Shown here: positions 53,745-63,460 of the stretch, in pieces
Layout: each line of letters starts with the position of its first letter
Position numbering within the stretch: position 1 is the stretch's first letter
Origin: Azolla caroliniana
Lineage: Eukaryota > Polypodiophyta
NCBI GenBank assembly: GCA_043228905.1
Contig: JBHGNT010000022.1
Location: 3,224,001-3,288,000, forward strand
Reading direction: 5' to 3'
Length of the DNA: 64,000 nt
Notes under the pieces: generated by a model
Seen by the model: the letters and a program-made list of their open reading frames with translations, nothing else
The model's database searches: none
What the model was told of the DNA's origin: nothing
Position numbers and translations under genes: made by a program

Positions 53745-54768
53745 CTTGAACGAAACCGTCAGGGCCTTGGACCGGGGAGACACAAGGGGTGAGGAAGTGG
53801 GAGATTCGCCACCAGGATTAGCAAATATTTAAGGAGAATACGTACGAGGTTAGGAAGAAATGTAGACAAAAATATACAAGAGTTATGTTGCAAAATTTAG
53901 GGTTTGTACAACAGTTAGGTTAGATACCACGATTAAGGTGATTCTTTTACATAGAAATAGTTTCATCATTATTCAAAAACAGCTAATCAACACACAAGGG
54001 GCTGAAAATAATCTGATGAAGGCGAGTCTAGTGGCTCCGAGCTCAACTACTTCTGACGGCTATGTTGCCTCGATTAAGAGTAGCTCTCGTGCCACTACAA
54101 CCTCCCTTCCACAACTGGCCACCGAGTTGACCACCATTGAGATGTTGAAGAAGTCGTCGTATAAGGAACCCAAACCCTAACCCTAACTCACAAGTAGATG
54201 CAAAACTCACAACCCTAAAACTCATAAGAAACAAGAACCCTACACGCTCATAAGGAACATAAAAATCCTAAACCTCGGGTTCTCTAATATGTTGAGGAGA
54301 AAGATAGAAAAGTAGAAAGAAGAAGCTCTCAAACCCCAACCCTACAAGAAAAAGAAGAAGGAAAAAGGCATAAGGAGAAAGGGAGGCTACAAAACCCTAA
54401 CCCAAGAAGAAGAGGAGGAGAAGATGAAACCCTATTAGTACACCACTAAGGCAAAATGGGCGACCCTCAAATAAGCCCTATCCCTCCTTTCTTATAGAGG
54501 AAAGATGAACTTATTTTAACATTACATGCTCTCTCTTTTTTATTTCCTTTATCACAAACATGGAAGGGGAGCAAAATACTCCTTGATTTGTAACAAGAGA
54601 GACTCGAACTCTACACCTCTCTACATATACTTCTAAGTTTTACCCACTAACTTACTACAAGTTACTTATTATAATTATTATTATTTATTTGTTTTATTTA
54701 TACATTATTTCATGAGATGTGCGTGGAACCTCGCTTTTTTCTCACAGTGCACACGCCACACCACGACA
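53745..54768 (-). repeat. LTR-like segment G2
   Basis: Homologous to G1 from CCGTCAGGGCCTTGGACC on, but longer, with a direct telomere-like AAACCCTAACCCTAA at 54173-54187. It has the same tRNA-like A and B boxes on minus (about 54580-54645). Confidence 0.6.
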
Positions 54769-54996
54769 TCCACCCCCACCAAACTGCACATCCTGTAGCA
54801 TATGCCAAAAAAAAAAGTGATGTGGCGGGGCCAAAGGTTGTCAACCTTTGTTTTTTTGTTTTTTGTTTTTTTCTTCTTCATTGCGCCTTGCCCTCGTGAA
54901 ATCCACCATCGTCTTCGACATCATCTCCATGAAATCTTCTTCGTTTGTGTTCGTCCTCCCCTACCGCTCTTTTACGTCGGGTTCATCACTTAATTA

Positions 54997-55879
54997 TGTC
55001 GTGAAAATCCGCCAGTAAGTGCAGATCATGAGGCGGAACCGCCGGGGTTTTGGACCGGAAGGATTTAGGGCTTAACGCTTAATGCACTTTAAGCTTAAAG
55101 ACGAGAGATTTCCCTCGAATAAGAGTAAATTTGTAGTATAAGAGATCGAATAATAGTTAATTACATTTATGCATAAGCAAATCTTCGAGTAGGAGATTAT
55201 GCGAGATTGAATAATACTTAATTATTCTTATGAGTAAGAAGGCTTAGAGTAAGCAAGCATGAATAACTCTTAATTTTACTTATCCATAAGAAAAGTTTAA
55301 AGAAAGAAATCATGAGAGAAGAAACATGGAAAGCTTTTTATTACTAAATCATCACTATAATGGATCTATTTATTTACATTATTTTTTTTCTATCCCCTTT
55401 TAGGGTATAAGAGAGGAAACATAAATCTTTTCTTCTTCAAATCCCCTCCTTCTTCTTCTTAAAATAAGCTCTTATTTATAGGTTTCGGATTGCTTGCTTC
55501 CTTTCTTTCTTTTTCCCAAAAGTTTCTTTATATGAGTCGAGTTTTCTTTTATCACTATTTCTATTCCGAACGTCAAATCTAACATGCAAGCTACTCTTAG
55601 AAAGCTATTTCTGTTAGCTTTCTTATACATCTTTCCTTTTCTAATTTGGACATTGGACGAGGAAATTACGAGTTTTTTACTCGACCTTGCTCCTCATATC
55701 CACGGCTAGCTTTTCTTTCCTATCTTTTTCTCTATTTTTGTCTACTTTCGAAAACCGCTTCTAACTTTTTATCCTTTCATTTATTACTATAGTTGATTTA
55801 ACAACATTAGTTTATTTGGACTACTATTTTATTCTCTTTTGAGGGTGGTTTCACACTATGTGTCGAAAACATCACGACA
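54997..55879 (-). repeat. LTR-like segment G3
   Basis: About 883 bp, TGTCGTG...CACGACA. The decayed primer-binding site beside it marks it as a 5' LTR in minus orientation. Its AT-rich body differs from G1 and G2. Confidence 0.6.
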
Positions 55880-56760
55880 TAGGTAGTAGGTAATTTAGCT
55901 ACCACTTAGCTAATTAGCTAATGTACTAAACTATGGTAGTAGCTAATTAGCTACCACTTAGCTAACTAGCTACTCAGCTAAAGTATGGTAGTAGCTAATT
56001 AGCTATCACTTAGCTAATTAGCTACTGTACTAAAGTATGGTAGTAGCTAATTAGCTATCACTTAGCTAATTAGCTATTGTACTAAACTATGGTAGTGGTT
56101 AATTAGCTACCACTTAGCTAATTAGCTATTGTACTAAACTATGGTAGTAGCTAATTAGCTACCACTTAGTTAATTAGCTACTTAGCTAAAGTATGGTAGT
56201 AGCTAATTACCTACCACTTAGCTAATTAGCTACTATACTAAACTATGGTAGTAGTTAATTAGCTACCACTTCACTAATTAGCTACTGTACTAAACTATGA
56301 TAGTAGATTATTAGCTATCACTTAAGTTAATTAGCTACTCAGCTAAAGTATGGTATTTGCTACTTAGCTACCACTTAGCTAATTAGCTACTATATTAAAC
56401 TATGGTAGTAGCAAATTAGCTACAACTTAGCTAATTAGCTACTGTATTAAACTATGGTAGTAGGTAATTGGCTACCACTTAGCTAATTAGATACTCAGCT
56501 AAAGTATGGTAGTAGCTAATTAGCTACCACTTAGCTAATTAGTTACTCAACTAAACTATGGTAGTAGCTAATTAGCTACTCAGCTAAAGTATGGTAGTAG
56601 CTAATTAGCTACCACTTACCTAATTAGTTACTCAACTAAACTATGGTAGTAGCTAATTAGCTACTCAGCTAAAGTATGGTAGTAGCTAATTAGCTACCAC
56701 TTAGCTACTTGGTTACTCAACTAAACTATGGTAGTAGCTAATTAGCTACTACACTACAAC
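55880..56760. repeat. Expanded palindromic minisatellite
   Basis: About 880 bp of TAGCTAATTAGCTACCACT and AAAGTATGGTAGTAGC alternation, roughly 60 bp per full unit and about 15 units. It is much longer than the equivalent array in copy 1 (24140-24432). Confidence 0.9.
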
Positions 56761-56867
56761 CATAAAAGCTAAATAGTTTCCACACTTTATACGGCTTACC
56801 TAATTAGCAAAGATGTAACTAATTAGCTACACTATGGTCACAAGCAACAATTTTACCTGTTAGTTTT

Positions 56868-57163
56868 CTCCACTCATCTAGGAGAGTTGTGTTGCAATCC
56901 CCCAAACAGAATGCAGCAATGTGGCAGGCATATTGAAAACAAACGATATGGTATGTGTGCTAGCATGGTTGTAGGTGAACCAACAGAGTAGCAGATTTGT
57001 CCTCTACACGTAATCCACAAGCAATGCAACGTGCTTGAACAGTCAATATATCATTTCCCGGTTCTCCTTCATTTGGTAAGGGAGCAAGAATGTTCAGGTC
57101 CAATTCTTGTAAGCTCCTTACCATCCCCTCCACAAAATGTAGATGCTTCTTAAGGCATCTAAC
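56868..57163 (-). pseudogene. RING-like segment of the second transposon gene
   Basis: The minus strand encodes VRCLKKHLHFVEGMV, then a Cys/His pattern: CIACGLRVEDKSATLLVHLQPC, a TAG stop, HTYHIVC, later CHIAAFCLGDC. The spacing resembles a RING or related zinc-binding finger of the C-x2-C ... C-H-x3-C type. One in-frame stop breaks it. It is absent from copy 1. Whether it belongs to the same transcript as the flanking segments is an inference. Confidence 0.4.
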
Positions 57164-57404
57164 TACCTGTTCTTAACGGGAGTATTGTTCCTTCAACGCA
57201 ACCGAGAAATTTACCAATTAATTATTCCTTAATAAGGATGATACAACAACAAGAAACAAGAATCATTAACTTACTTGTAGCTTGTCCAAATTGTAATCAG
57301 TGACAATATTTACACCTAGAAGGTCCAGGTTCATTGAAAGAACCTAGATCTCTGTCTACAGTTGAATTTTCCATTAGGGATCCAGCGGCCCCTCAATTTC
57401 AAGC

Positions 57405-57630
57405 TCATCTTGAGCAACTTGCATCGTACAGGTCTGGTCGTACATGCTTGAGCTTGACCTTGTCTTTCACTCTAGGAACTTTATATACTGACATCAAATC
57501 TACATCACTAATCAATCTATCTATTAGAACAGCAGGGTCAATACCCTCGAGCGACAGACCATATATTTTGTGAAAGTCCTCCTTTTTCTCGCAAAATTTT
57601 GCGAATTTGAGCACTCTAGGATAGGGAGGA
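57405..57630 (-). pseudogene. Second transposon gene, middle segment, copy 2
   Basis: Reads PPYPRVLKFAKFCE-like sequence, GLSLEGIDPAVLIDRLISDVD and KVPRVKDKVKLKHVRPDLYD. It is homologous to 24890-25110. It then departs from copy 1 at about 57430, leading toward the RING-like segment. Confidence 0.5.
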
Positions 57631-57639
57631 ACGAACCAC

Positions 57640-58550
57640 CTGAAATAGAAAATCAGTAATTAGAATTGGTGCAAAAATAAAATTTTTAATGTGAATTTGG
57701 TGCAAATTTACAACAATTCGAGACAGTAATCTGAAATTTGTAATCTGTCCTTTTCAACATGTATCAGAAATCAACCACTTAAAAAATCAAAAACCCTAAT
57801 CATAATTTGTCATGAGAATTGGTGCAAATTTACAACACATTGCGATAGTAATCAAAAATTTGTAATTAGAAATTTGTAATCTAAAATTTGTAATCAGAAA
57901 CCCTAAACCACTTAAGGAAAACACAAACCCTAGTCATCACTAAAGATAGCAATCAACCGTAATACGAAATTCTGTCAATCAGAAACACACCTACTGCTAC
58001 ACCCCGATCTTCGAGACATCCTTGTTTGGGACTCCAACAACTTCGCCCTATTCAATTTTTGGGAAAGATGAACATGCACCAAACTTACAGACAGTTATCA
58101 CAAAGGGGGAAAAAAAAATTTAATATGTAACTGATACATACCTGGACGAGGATCGAACTGGTCGTGTGTTGTAGCTATGAAGGTGCAATGACGATCTCAG
58201 AGTTTTTGTGTTGCTGCGGGAGCTTCGTCTGCGTTCGCGCTCAGAGAACTCCATCTCTTTAGAGTTAGAACTCGAACTCACGATTATCACGAATTTGATG
58301 ACATTCAAGTCGACCTTAGATGATGGCACTATTCCCCATCTTCCACTACGTTAGAAACCAAAGTTCAAATATTTGAGTATTCTCATAAATTAAATAACAT
58401 GTATTTAACTAATAAAACATAAAATTTCGTAAACCATCCTTATGATTAACCCACAAAAAACTAGCTAAACAAATAGCTAATTAGTTGTGGCCATTTTAGT
58501 AGCTAATTAGCTATAATAGTGTTGTCACTCGCATGATTTTACCCTATACT
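57640..58550. other. Transposon subterminal region and terminus, copy 2
   Basis: Matches 25121-26025. A 70-codon minus-strand frame at 58120-58329, rich in Ser and Arg, may be a first exon but is weak evidence. A single TAGCTAATTAGCTA lies at about 58499, then the terminus CACTCGCATGATTTTAC. Satellite resumes near 58551 without a clear target duplication. Confidence 0.55.
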
Positions 58551-59798
58551 AAACGAAAGAGGATGAGGTGGCCGAGTTGGTTTACGACCCTAGATTAAGG
58601 GCGTGGCTTCAAATCCCACTCTCATCATCGATGTAAAATGAACATGTAGCGTTTCGGTAACGAGTTGATTAGGTAACGTGATAAGTGGACGAGGTGGCCG
58701 ACTTGGTCTAAAGCGCTAGATTAAGGTTCTAGTCTGAAAGGGCGTGGGTTGAAATCCCACACTCATCATAGGTATAAAATGAGCATGCCTCGTTTAGGTG
58801 ACAAATTGATTAGGCAACACGATACGTGGATGAGGTGGGATAGTTGGTCTAAGGCACTAGATTAAGGTTCTAGTCTAAAAGGCCGTTGGTTCAAATCCCC
58901 TCTCATCATCGATGTAAAATGAACATGCGTCATTTTTGGCGACGAGTTGATTAGGCAACACGATAAGTGGACGAGGTGACCGAAGTTGTCTAAGACGCGA
59001 GATTAAGGTTCTAGTCCGAAAGGGCGTGGGTTCAAATTCCACTCTCATCATCGATGTAAAATGAACATGCATCGTTTTCACAACAAGTTGATTAGGCAAC
59101 ACGATAAGTGGATGAGGTGGTCGACTTGGTCTAAGGTGCTAGATTAAGGTTCTAGTCCGAAAGGGCGTGGGTTCATATCCCAATCTCATCATCGATGTTA
59201 AATGAAGATGTGTCGTTTAGGCATCGAGTTGACTAAGCAACCCGATAAGTGGATGAGGTGGCTGGGTTGGTCTAAGGTGTTAGGTTAAGGTTCTAGTTCG
59301 AAAGGGCTTGGGTTCAAATCCCATGCTCATCATCAATCTAAAATGAACATGTAACGTTTAGGTGACGAGTTGATATACTAAACGAAAGTGGATGAGGTGG
59401 CCGAGTTGGTTTATGACCCTAGATTAAGGGTGTGGCTTCAAATCCCACTCTCATCATCGATGTAAAATAAACATGTAACATTTCAGAAACAAGTTGATTA
59501 GGTAACACGATAAGAGGATGAGGTGGCTGAGTTTGTCCAAAGCGCTACATTAAGGTTCTAGACCGAAAGCGCGTGGGTTCAAATCCCACGCTCATCGTTG
59601 ATATAAAATGAACATGCGTCATTTAGGCGATGAGTTGATTAGGCAACACGATAAGTGGATGAGGTGGGCTAGTTGGTCTAAGGCACTAGATTAAGGTTCT
59701 AATCTAAAAGGGCGTGGGTTTAAATCCCGCTCTCATCATCGATGTAAAATGAACATTTGTTGTTTTGGCGACAAGTTGATTAGGCAACACAATAAGTG

Positions 59799-59879
59799 GA
59801 TGAGATGGCCGAGGTTGTCTAAGGCACTAGATTAAGGTTCTAGTCCGAAAGGGCGTGGGTTCAAATCCCACTCTCATCA
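59799..59879 (+). tRNA. tRNA-Leu(AAG)-like unit
   Basis: Acceptor GATGAGA pairs fully with TCTCATC. Anticodon arm and T arm are consensus. The D loop is slightly altered (GAGGTTGTC). Confidence 0.58.
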
Positions 59880-59939
59880 TCGATGTAAAACGAACATGTG
59901 TCGTTTTGCTGACGAGTTGATTAGGGAACACCATAAGTG

Positions 59940-60020
59940 GATGAGGTGGCCGAGCTGGTCTAAAGCGCTAGATTAAGGTTCTAGTCCGAAAGGGAGTGGG
60001 TTCAAATCCCACTCTCATCA
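59940..60020 (+). tRNA. tRNA-Leu(AAG)-like unit
   Basis: Consensus acceptor, anticodon and T arms, with A box TGGCCGAGCTGG. The D stem has AAGC for GGC (one mismatch). It starts 141 bp after the previous unit. Confidence 0.6.
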
Positions 60021-60080
60021 TCGATGTAAAACAAACATGCGTTGTTTTGACGATGAGTTGATTAGGGAACACCATAAGTG

Positions 60081-60161
60081 GATGAGGTGGTCGAGCTGGT
60101 CTAAAGCGCTAGATTAAGGTTCTAGTCCGAAAGGGAGTGGGTTCAAATCCCATTCTCATCA
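60081..60161 (+). tRNA. tRNA-Leu(AAG)-like unit
   Basis: As the previous unit, with TGGTCGAG in the A box and a G-U pair in the T stem (CCCAT). Confidence 0.52.
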
Positions 60162-60221
60162 TCGATGTAAAACGAACATGCGTTGTTATGACAACGAATT
60201 GATTAGGGAACACCATAAGTG

Positions 60222-60302
60222 GATGAGCTGGCCGAGTTGGTCTAAGGCGCTAGATTAAGGTTCTAGTCTGAAAGGGCGTGGTTTCAAATCTCACTCTCAT
60301 CA
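60222..60302 (+). tRNA. tRNA-Leu(AAG)-like unit, B box altered
   Basis: The anticodon arm and D stem are consensus. The T arm is GTGGTTTCAAATCTCAC, so B box and T stem are weakened. Acceptor position 7 is C. Confidence 0.42.
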
Positions 60303-60362
60303 TCGATGTAAAACAAATATGCGTTGTTTTGACGACGAGTTGATTAGGGAATACCATAAGTG

Positions 60363-60443
60363 GATGAGGTGGCCGAGTGGGTCTAAGGCGCTAGATTAAG
60401 GTTCTAGTCTAAAAGGGCGTGGGTTCAAATCCCACTCTCATCA
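60363..60443 (+). tRNA. tRNA-Leu(AAG)-like unit
   Basis: All stems pair, the variable arm is TCTAAAAGGG, and A box TGGCCGAGTGGG and B box GGTTCAAATCC match consensus. Candidate for a functional Pol III gene. Confidence 0.6.
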
Positions 60444-60477
60444 TCAATGTAAAACGAACATGCTTTGTTTTGACAAT

Positions 60478-60498
60478 GAGAGAGAGAGAGAGAGAGAG

Positions 60499-60536
<38 letters not shown>
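60478..60536. repeat. (GA)n(GT)n microsatellite
   Basis: About 24 bp of GA followed by about 30 bp of GT, joining satellite spacer to LTR-like sequence of H. Confidence 0.95.
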
Positions 60537-61826
60537 CACGCAACTACGCTTGTGCATATGTGTTTGTTTTTGACGATTTTGTGCGTGTGGGTGCATGCAA
60601 TTGTGGATTGTGGGCATGTATGTTTTTGTACCGACTAATATATTTTATCTTTGTGTTTCCCAACTGTGTATTTCAGCATTCCTTTTATTGTGGATTGACG
60701 ATTCGTTTCTCAACAAACTGGTATCAAAGCTTGAGGTGCAAGCATGGAAGGAGGGGTGAGCAGCTTCCCAGGAATGATAGTTCTAAACTCTCATAACTAT
60801 GCAGACTTGAAGATAAAGATGGAGGATATTCTCATAGTCAAAGACCTGTACGAACCCATCGACAGAGCAGAAATACCCACAGGGGTATTAGAGTTAGAAT
60901 GGAAAGTTCTCAACAGAAAGGTGGTGGCCACCATCCGACAGTGCGTCGATGTAAGTGTCCTTCAGCATGTGGTGAACGACACGAATGCCCACGAGATGTG
61001 GCAGAAACTGTCAGGTCTATATGAGAGGAAACACCCTCAATAAAACCTCATTGATGAGAAAGATTGTATGGCTGAAATACATAGATGGTGAGAGCATCAT
61101 CGAACACATCAGCACATTCATGGGGTATGTGAATCAACTTGATGCAACCAAGTTTCCCCTCGATGATGCCATGCAAGCCATTTTGCTGATGTGCACACTG
61201 TCGGATAGCTGGGAGAACCTAGTGGTTACTCTCAACACCTCATGTCAGAGAAGAGAAATTGTCTTTACAAGCGGTGAGGACAAGCATCTTGAATGAGGAA
61301 GCAAGAAGGAAGGACAAGGGTGCTCTAGTCCAGTCTTAGTAAAATTTGACTCAACACATCGACAGAGGGAGGAACCAGCAAAGAAGTCCACCTAGGAGAG
61401 AAAAGTCTCAAGCTCGGTCAAAGTCCAAAGGTAAACTCGTGTGCTTTTATTGTCGAAAGGTTGGACACTTCCAGAAGGACTGTCGACACATGAGAAAAGA
61501 GAAGGGTGTCAGAGACAATATCGAACCTAGGAAGATTCCTGATGAGAAGAACACTTCGGCCATTGCTACGAGCAATGAAGAACTGTTGTTCATTTGCAAA
61601 TAAACAAGTACAAACCTTGCGAGCGAAGAATGCACTTGGGTGATCGACTCCGGTGCATCCTTCCACATAACTCCGTCGAGAGAGTATTTCTCGACTTACA
61701 AAGTCGGGGATCATGGCTATGTAAAGATGGGTGACAGTGGAGAGTGCAAAATAGCCAGAGTCAGAAGTGTCCACTTGCGATAGGGTGTCGGCTAATTCTG
61801 AAGGATGTTCGACATGTCCAATGATA
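60481..61826 (+). mobile_element. Copia fragment H
   Basis: A partial LTR (about 60537-60715, ending CTCAACA), a primer-binding site TGGTATCAAAGC (60719-60730), gag, zinc knuckle and the start of protease, then satellite. Its Gag is clearly related to Copia C. The 3' two thirds of the element are gone. Confidence 0.85.
60744..61800 (+). pseudogene. Copia H gag and protease start
   Basis: The ATG at 60744 (MEGGVSSFPGMIVLNSHNYADLKIKMEDILIV) gives a Gag about 75% similar by eye to that of Copia C. A frameshift follows near 61030 (LYERK), another near 61250 and a stop near 61603. The zinc knuckle CFYCRKVGHFQKDC lies at about 61441 and the protease motif WVIDSGASFHITP at about 61640. Homology ends near 61805. 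Confidence 0.82.
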
Positions 61827-61856
61827 GGGTATGAGATGATATCCTAAACAAAAGTG

Positions 61857-61937
61857 GATGAGGTGGCCGAGCTGGTCTAAAGCGCTAGATTAAGGTTCTA
61901 GTCCGAAAGGGGGTGGGTTCAAATCCCACTCTCATCA
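61857..61937 (+). tRNA. tRNA-Leu(AAG)-like unit
   Basis: Acceptor, anticodon and T arms are consensus; B box GGTTCAAATCC. The D stem has AAAGC (one mismatch). The upstream spacer is the irregular GATATCCTAAAC type, lacking the CAACACG motif. Confidence 0.52.
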
Positions 61938-61997
61938 TCGATGTAAAGTGAACATGCTTCGTTTTGATGACGAGTTGATTAGGCAACACGATAAGTG

Positions 61998-62078
61998 GAT
62001 GAGGTGGCCGAGATGGTCTAAAGCGCTAGATTAAGGTTCTAGTCCAAAAGGGTGTGGGTTCAAATCCCACTCTCATCA
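61998..62078 (+). tRNA. tRNA-Leu(AAG)-like unit
   Basis: Consensus acceptor, anticodon and T arms, with upstream GGCAACACGATAAGTG. The A box is TGGCCGAGATGG. The D stem has one mismatch. Confidence 0.58.
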
Positions 62079-62138
62079 TCGATGTAAAACAAACATGCGT
62101 TGTTTTGATGACGAGTTGATTAGGCAACACCATAAGTG

Positions 62139-62219
62139 GATGAGGTGGCCGAGTTGGTCTAAGGAGCTATATTAAGGTTCTAGTCCGAAAGGGCGTGGGT
62201 TGAAATCCCACTCTCATCA
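62139..62219 (+). tRNA. tRNA-Leu(AAG)-like unit, anticodon stem mismatch
   Basis: The anticodon stem is CTATA against TCTAG (one mismatch) and the B box is GGTTGAAATCC. Other arms are intact. Confidence 0.42.
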
Positions 62220-62250
62220 TCGATGTAAAACAAACATGCTTTGTTTTTAC

Positions 62251-62251
<1 letters not shown>

Positions 62252-62332
<81 letters not shown>

Positions 62333-62455
62333 CAACTACGCTTGTGCATGTGTTTGTATTTGACGATTTTGTGTGTGCGGGTGCATGCAATTGTGGATTG
62401 TGGGCATGTATGTTTTTGTACCGACTAATATATTTTCTCTTTATGTGTTTGTAAA
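62252..62455 (+). repeat. Duplicate of the H microsatellite and partial LTR
   Basis: (GA)n then (GT)n then GCGCGC, followed by ~125 bp almost identical to 60537-60660 (ACTACGCTTGTGCAT to ACCGACTAATATATTTT). It joins satellite spacer at the same point as H does. Confidence 0.9.
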
Positions 62456-63460
62456 TTTGTAATATATGTGTGTGTGTGTCTGTGCGTTAAAATAATTGTA
62501 GTTTTAAGGGGTTGTAAACTTTTGGAATTTATAATAATTATTTGCTGGAATTTGTGGGCATTTTGTAAAATGGAGGCCCTAGGGTGTTTTGAGTGTGTAA
62601 GGAGGATTGGACATAAATGTCGAAGACAGAAAGAATCAATAGTGTGCACCTTATGACTTTGGTACTGAACTCAAGGTCAAAGAGATAAACCAATGACGAG
62701 GAGGTTCATCATTAGACTTCTGATGGTGCAAGCATTGTTGCACAACATGCAACAACTCCTCTTGTAGTGCAATTGCTCTACATGATAAGTAGTGACCCGA
62801 TCTGTCATGCAAAAGTTCCACACAATGGTCATTGGCTAATAATGATAGTTCCCTCGCCCCGATGGCTCAAGTTCCTTCATCTGGGATTGTACACAATATA
62901 GTTTATGTTGGGCCCACAATTGTAGGACATGATATGGAACTCCTATGGTCTTTGATGGAAGGGCATTGGATCTACAAAATCCAAAGATGTGGGTGCAAAT
63001 CCCCCACCTTGTAAAAGCTATCAAGTTTGTGTGGGAGTTAGGAATCAAAAAATAAAATCACAAAACAAGAGTGAAGAAGTAGATCACACAAAGAAGAAGA
63101 AGAAGAAGGAAGAGGATAACAAGATGAGCTCTCTATTCACTATGATGAACAATGTGTCTATAAGTACGAGTGAAGCGAGAGCTATATATGGAACCCTAAC
63201 TTCCCTAAGTATTATGAACTACCACATATTAGTGTATCATGTATATGTGGTTACATGGGGGGGGAAACCTCTAGCCAACTACATAGTAAAAAGTAGCCAC
63301 GTATATGGAAATTGTTCACATCAAAGCTACTTGAGAGACACATAATTGTAACAAACCCTCCCTGGAGCGAATGATGTGAACACATACAGGGACTGATAGA
63401 TCATCATCCCCTACAAGGTAGTAAGCCTAAAGCTTTGCCAAAAGCTTCAAACTTATGCAT
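62456..63460. other. Unassigned AT-rich region
   Basis: I see no recognisable gene. A short frame at about 62569-62650 (MEALGCFECVRRIGHKCRRQK) has a Cys/His spacing loosely like a zinc knuckle but is too short to call. A TATATATGG box at about 63184 and a G8 run at 63259-63266 are visible. It may be interior or LTR of an unrecognised retroelement. Confidence 0.3.

Larger units (their letters stand above)
52837..55879 (-). mobile_element. G cluster: three LTR-like segments of the E/F type
   Basis: Three segments end in ACA: 52837-53714 (starts TGTCGCG), 53745-54768 (5' end missing, ~1 kb) and 54997-55879 (starts TGTCGTG, ends CACGACA). The first two are related to each other. The third shares GGAACCGCCGGGGTTTTGGACC with the LTR of E. 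Internal remnants of ~30 and ~230 bp hold the CCGCACATCCTCCGG pre-polypurine box and a decayed primer-binding site (ACGTCGGGTTCATCA, 54974-54988). No coding capacity remains. It looks like a deleted or tandem non-autonomous element. The outer junctions show no perfect target duplication. Confidence 0.6.
45661..58550. mobile_element. Second copy of the DNA transposon block, interrupted by C and G
   Basis: Matches 22288-26025 in order: transposase 3' end on plus, second gene on minus, palindromic minisatellite, subterminal AT-rich region and a terminus near 58550 (minus strand GGGTAAAATCATGCGAGTG). It keeps ~470 bp of the second gene (46620-47090) and a RING-like segment that the first copy lacks. 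The left end is truncated. Copia C (47101-51814) and G (52837-55879) are later insertions, and the minisatellite after G has expanded to ~880 bp. Confidence 0.75.
58551..60480 (+). repeat. tRNA-Leu satellite, block 7 (~14 units)
   Basis: The first units are irregular (ACCCTAGATTAAGGGCGTGGC lacking the 3' half of the anticodon arm at about 58585 and 59410). From 59799 five consecutive units start exactly 141 bp apart and are the best conserved run in the window. It ends in spacer at a (GA)n tract where Copia fragment H begins. Confidence 0.93.
61830..62250 (+). repeat. tRNA-Leu satellite, block 8 (3 units)
   Basis: Three units start at 61857, 61998 and 62139, exactly 141 bp apart, bounded by H at left and a second (GA)n(GT)n tract at right. 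Confidence 0.94.

Noticed and set aside
52831-55886. A target duplication around G (TATGG / TAGG)
   Set aside because: The flanks are the palindromic minisatellite, where short matches are expected by chance, and the match is imperfect.
62467-62656. A zinc-knuckle protein gene
   Set aside because: A single short Cys/His string in a ~28-codon stretch with no flanking Gag similarity. Too weak to call.
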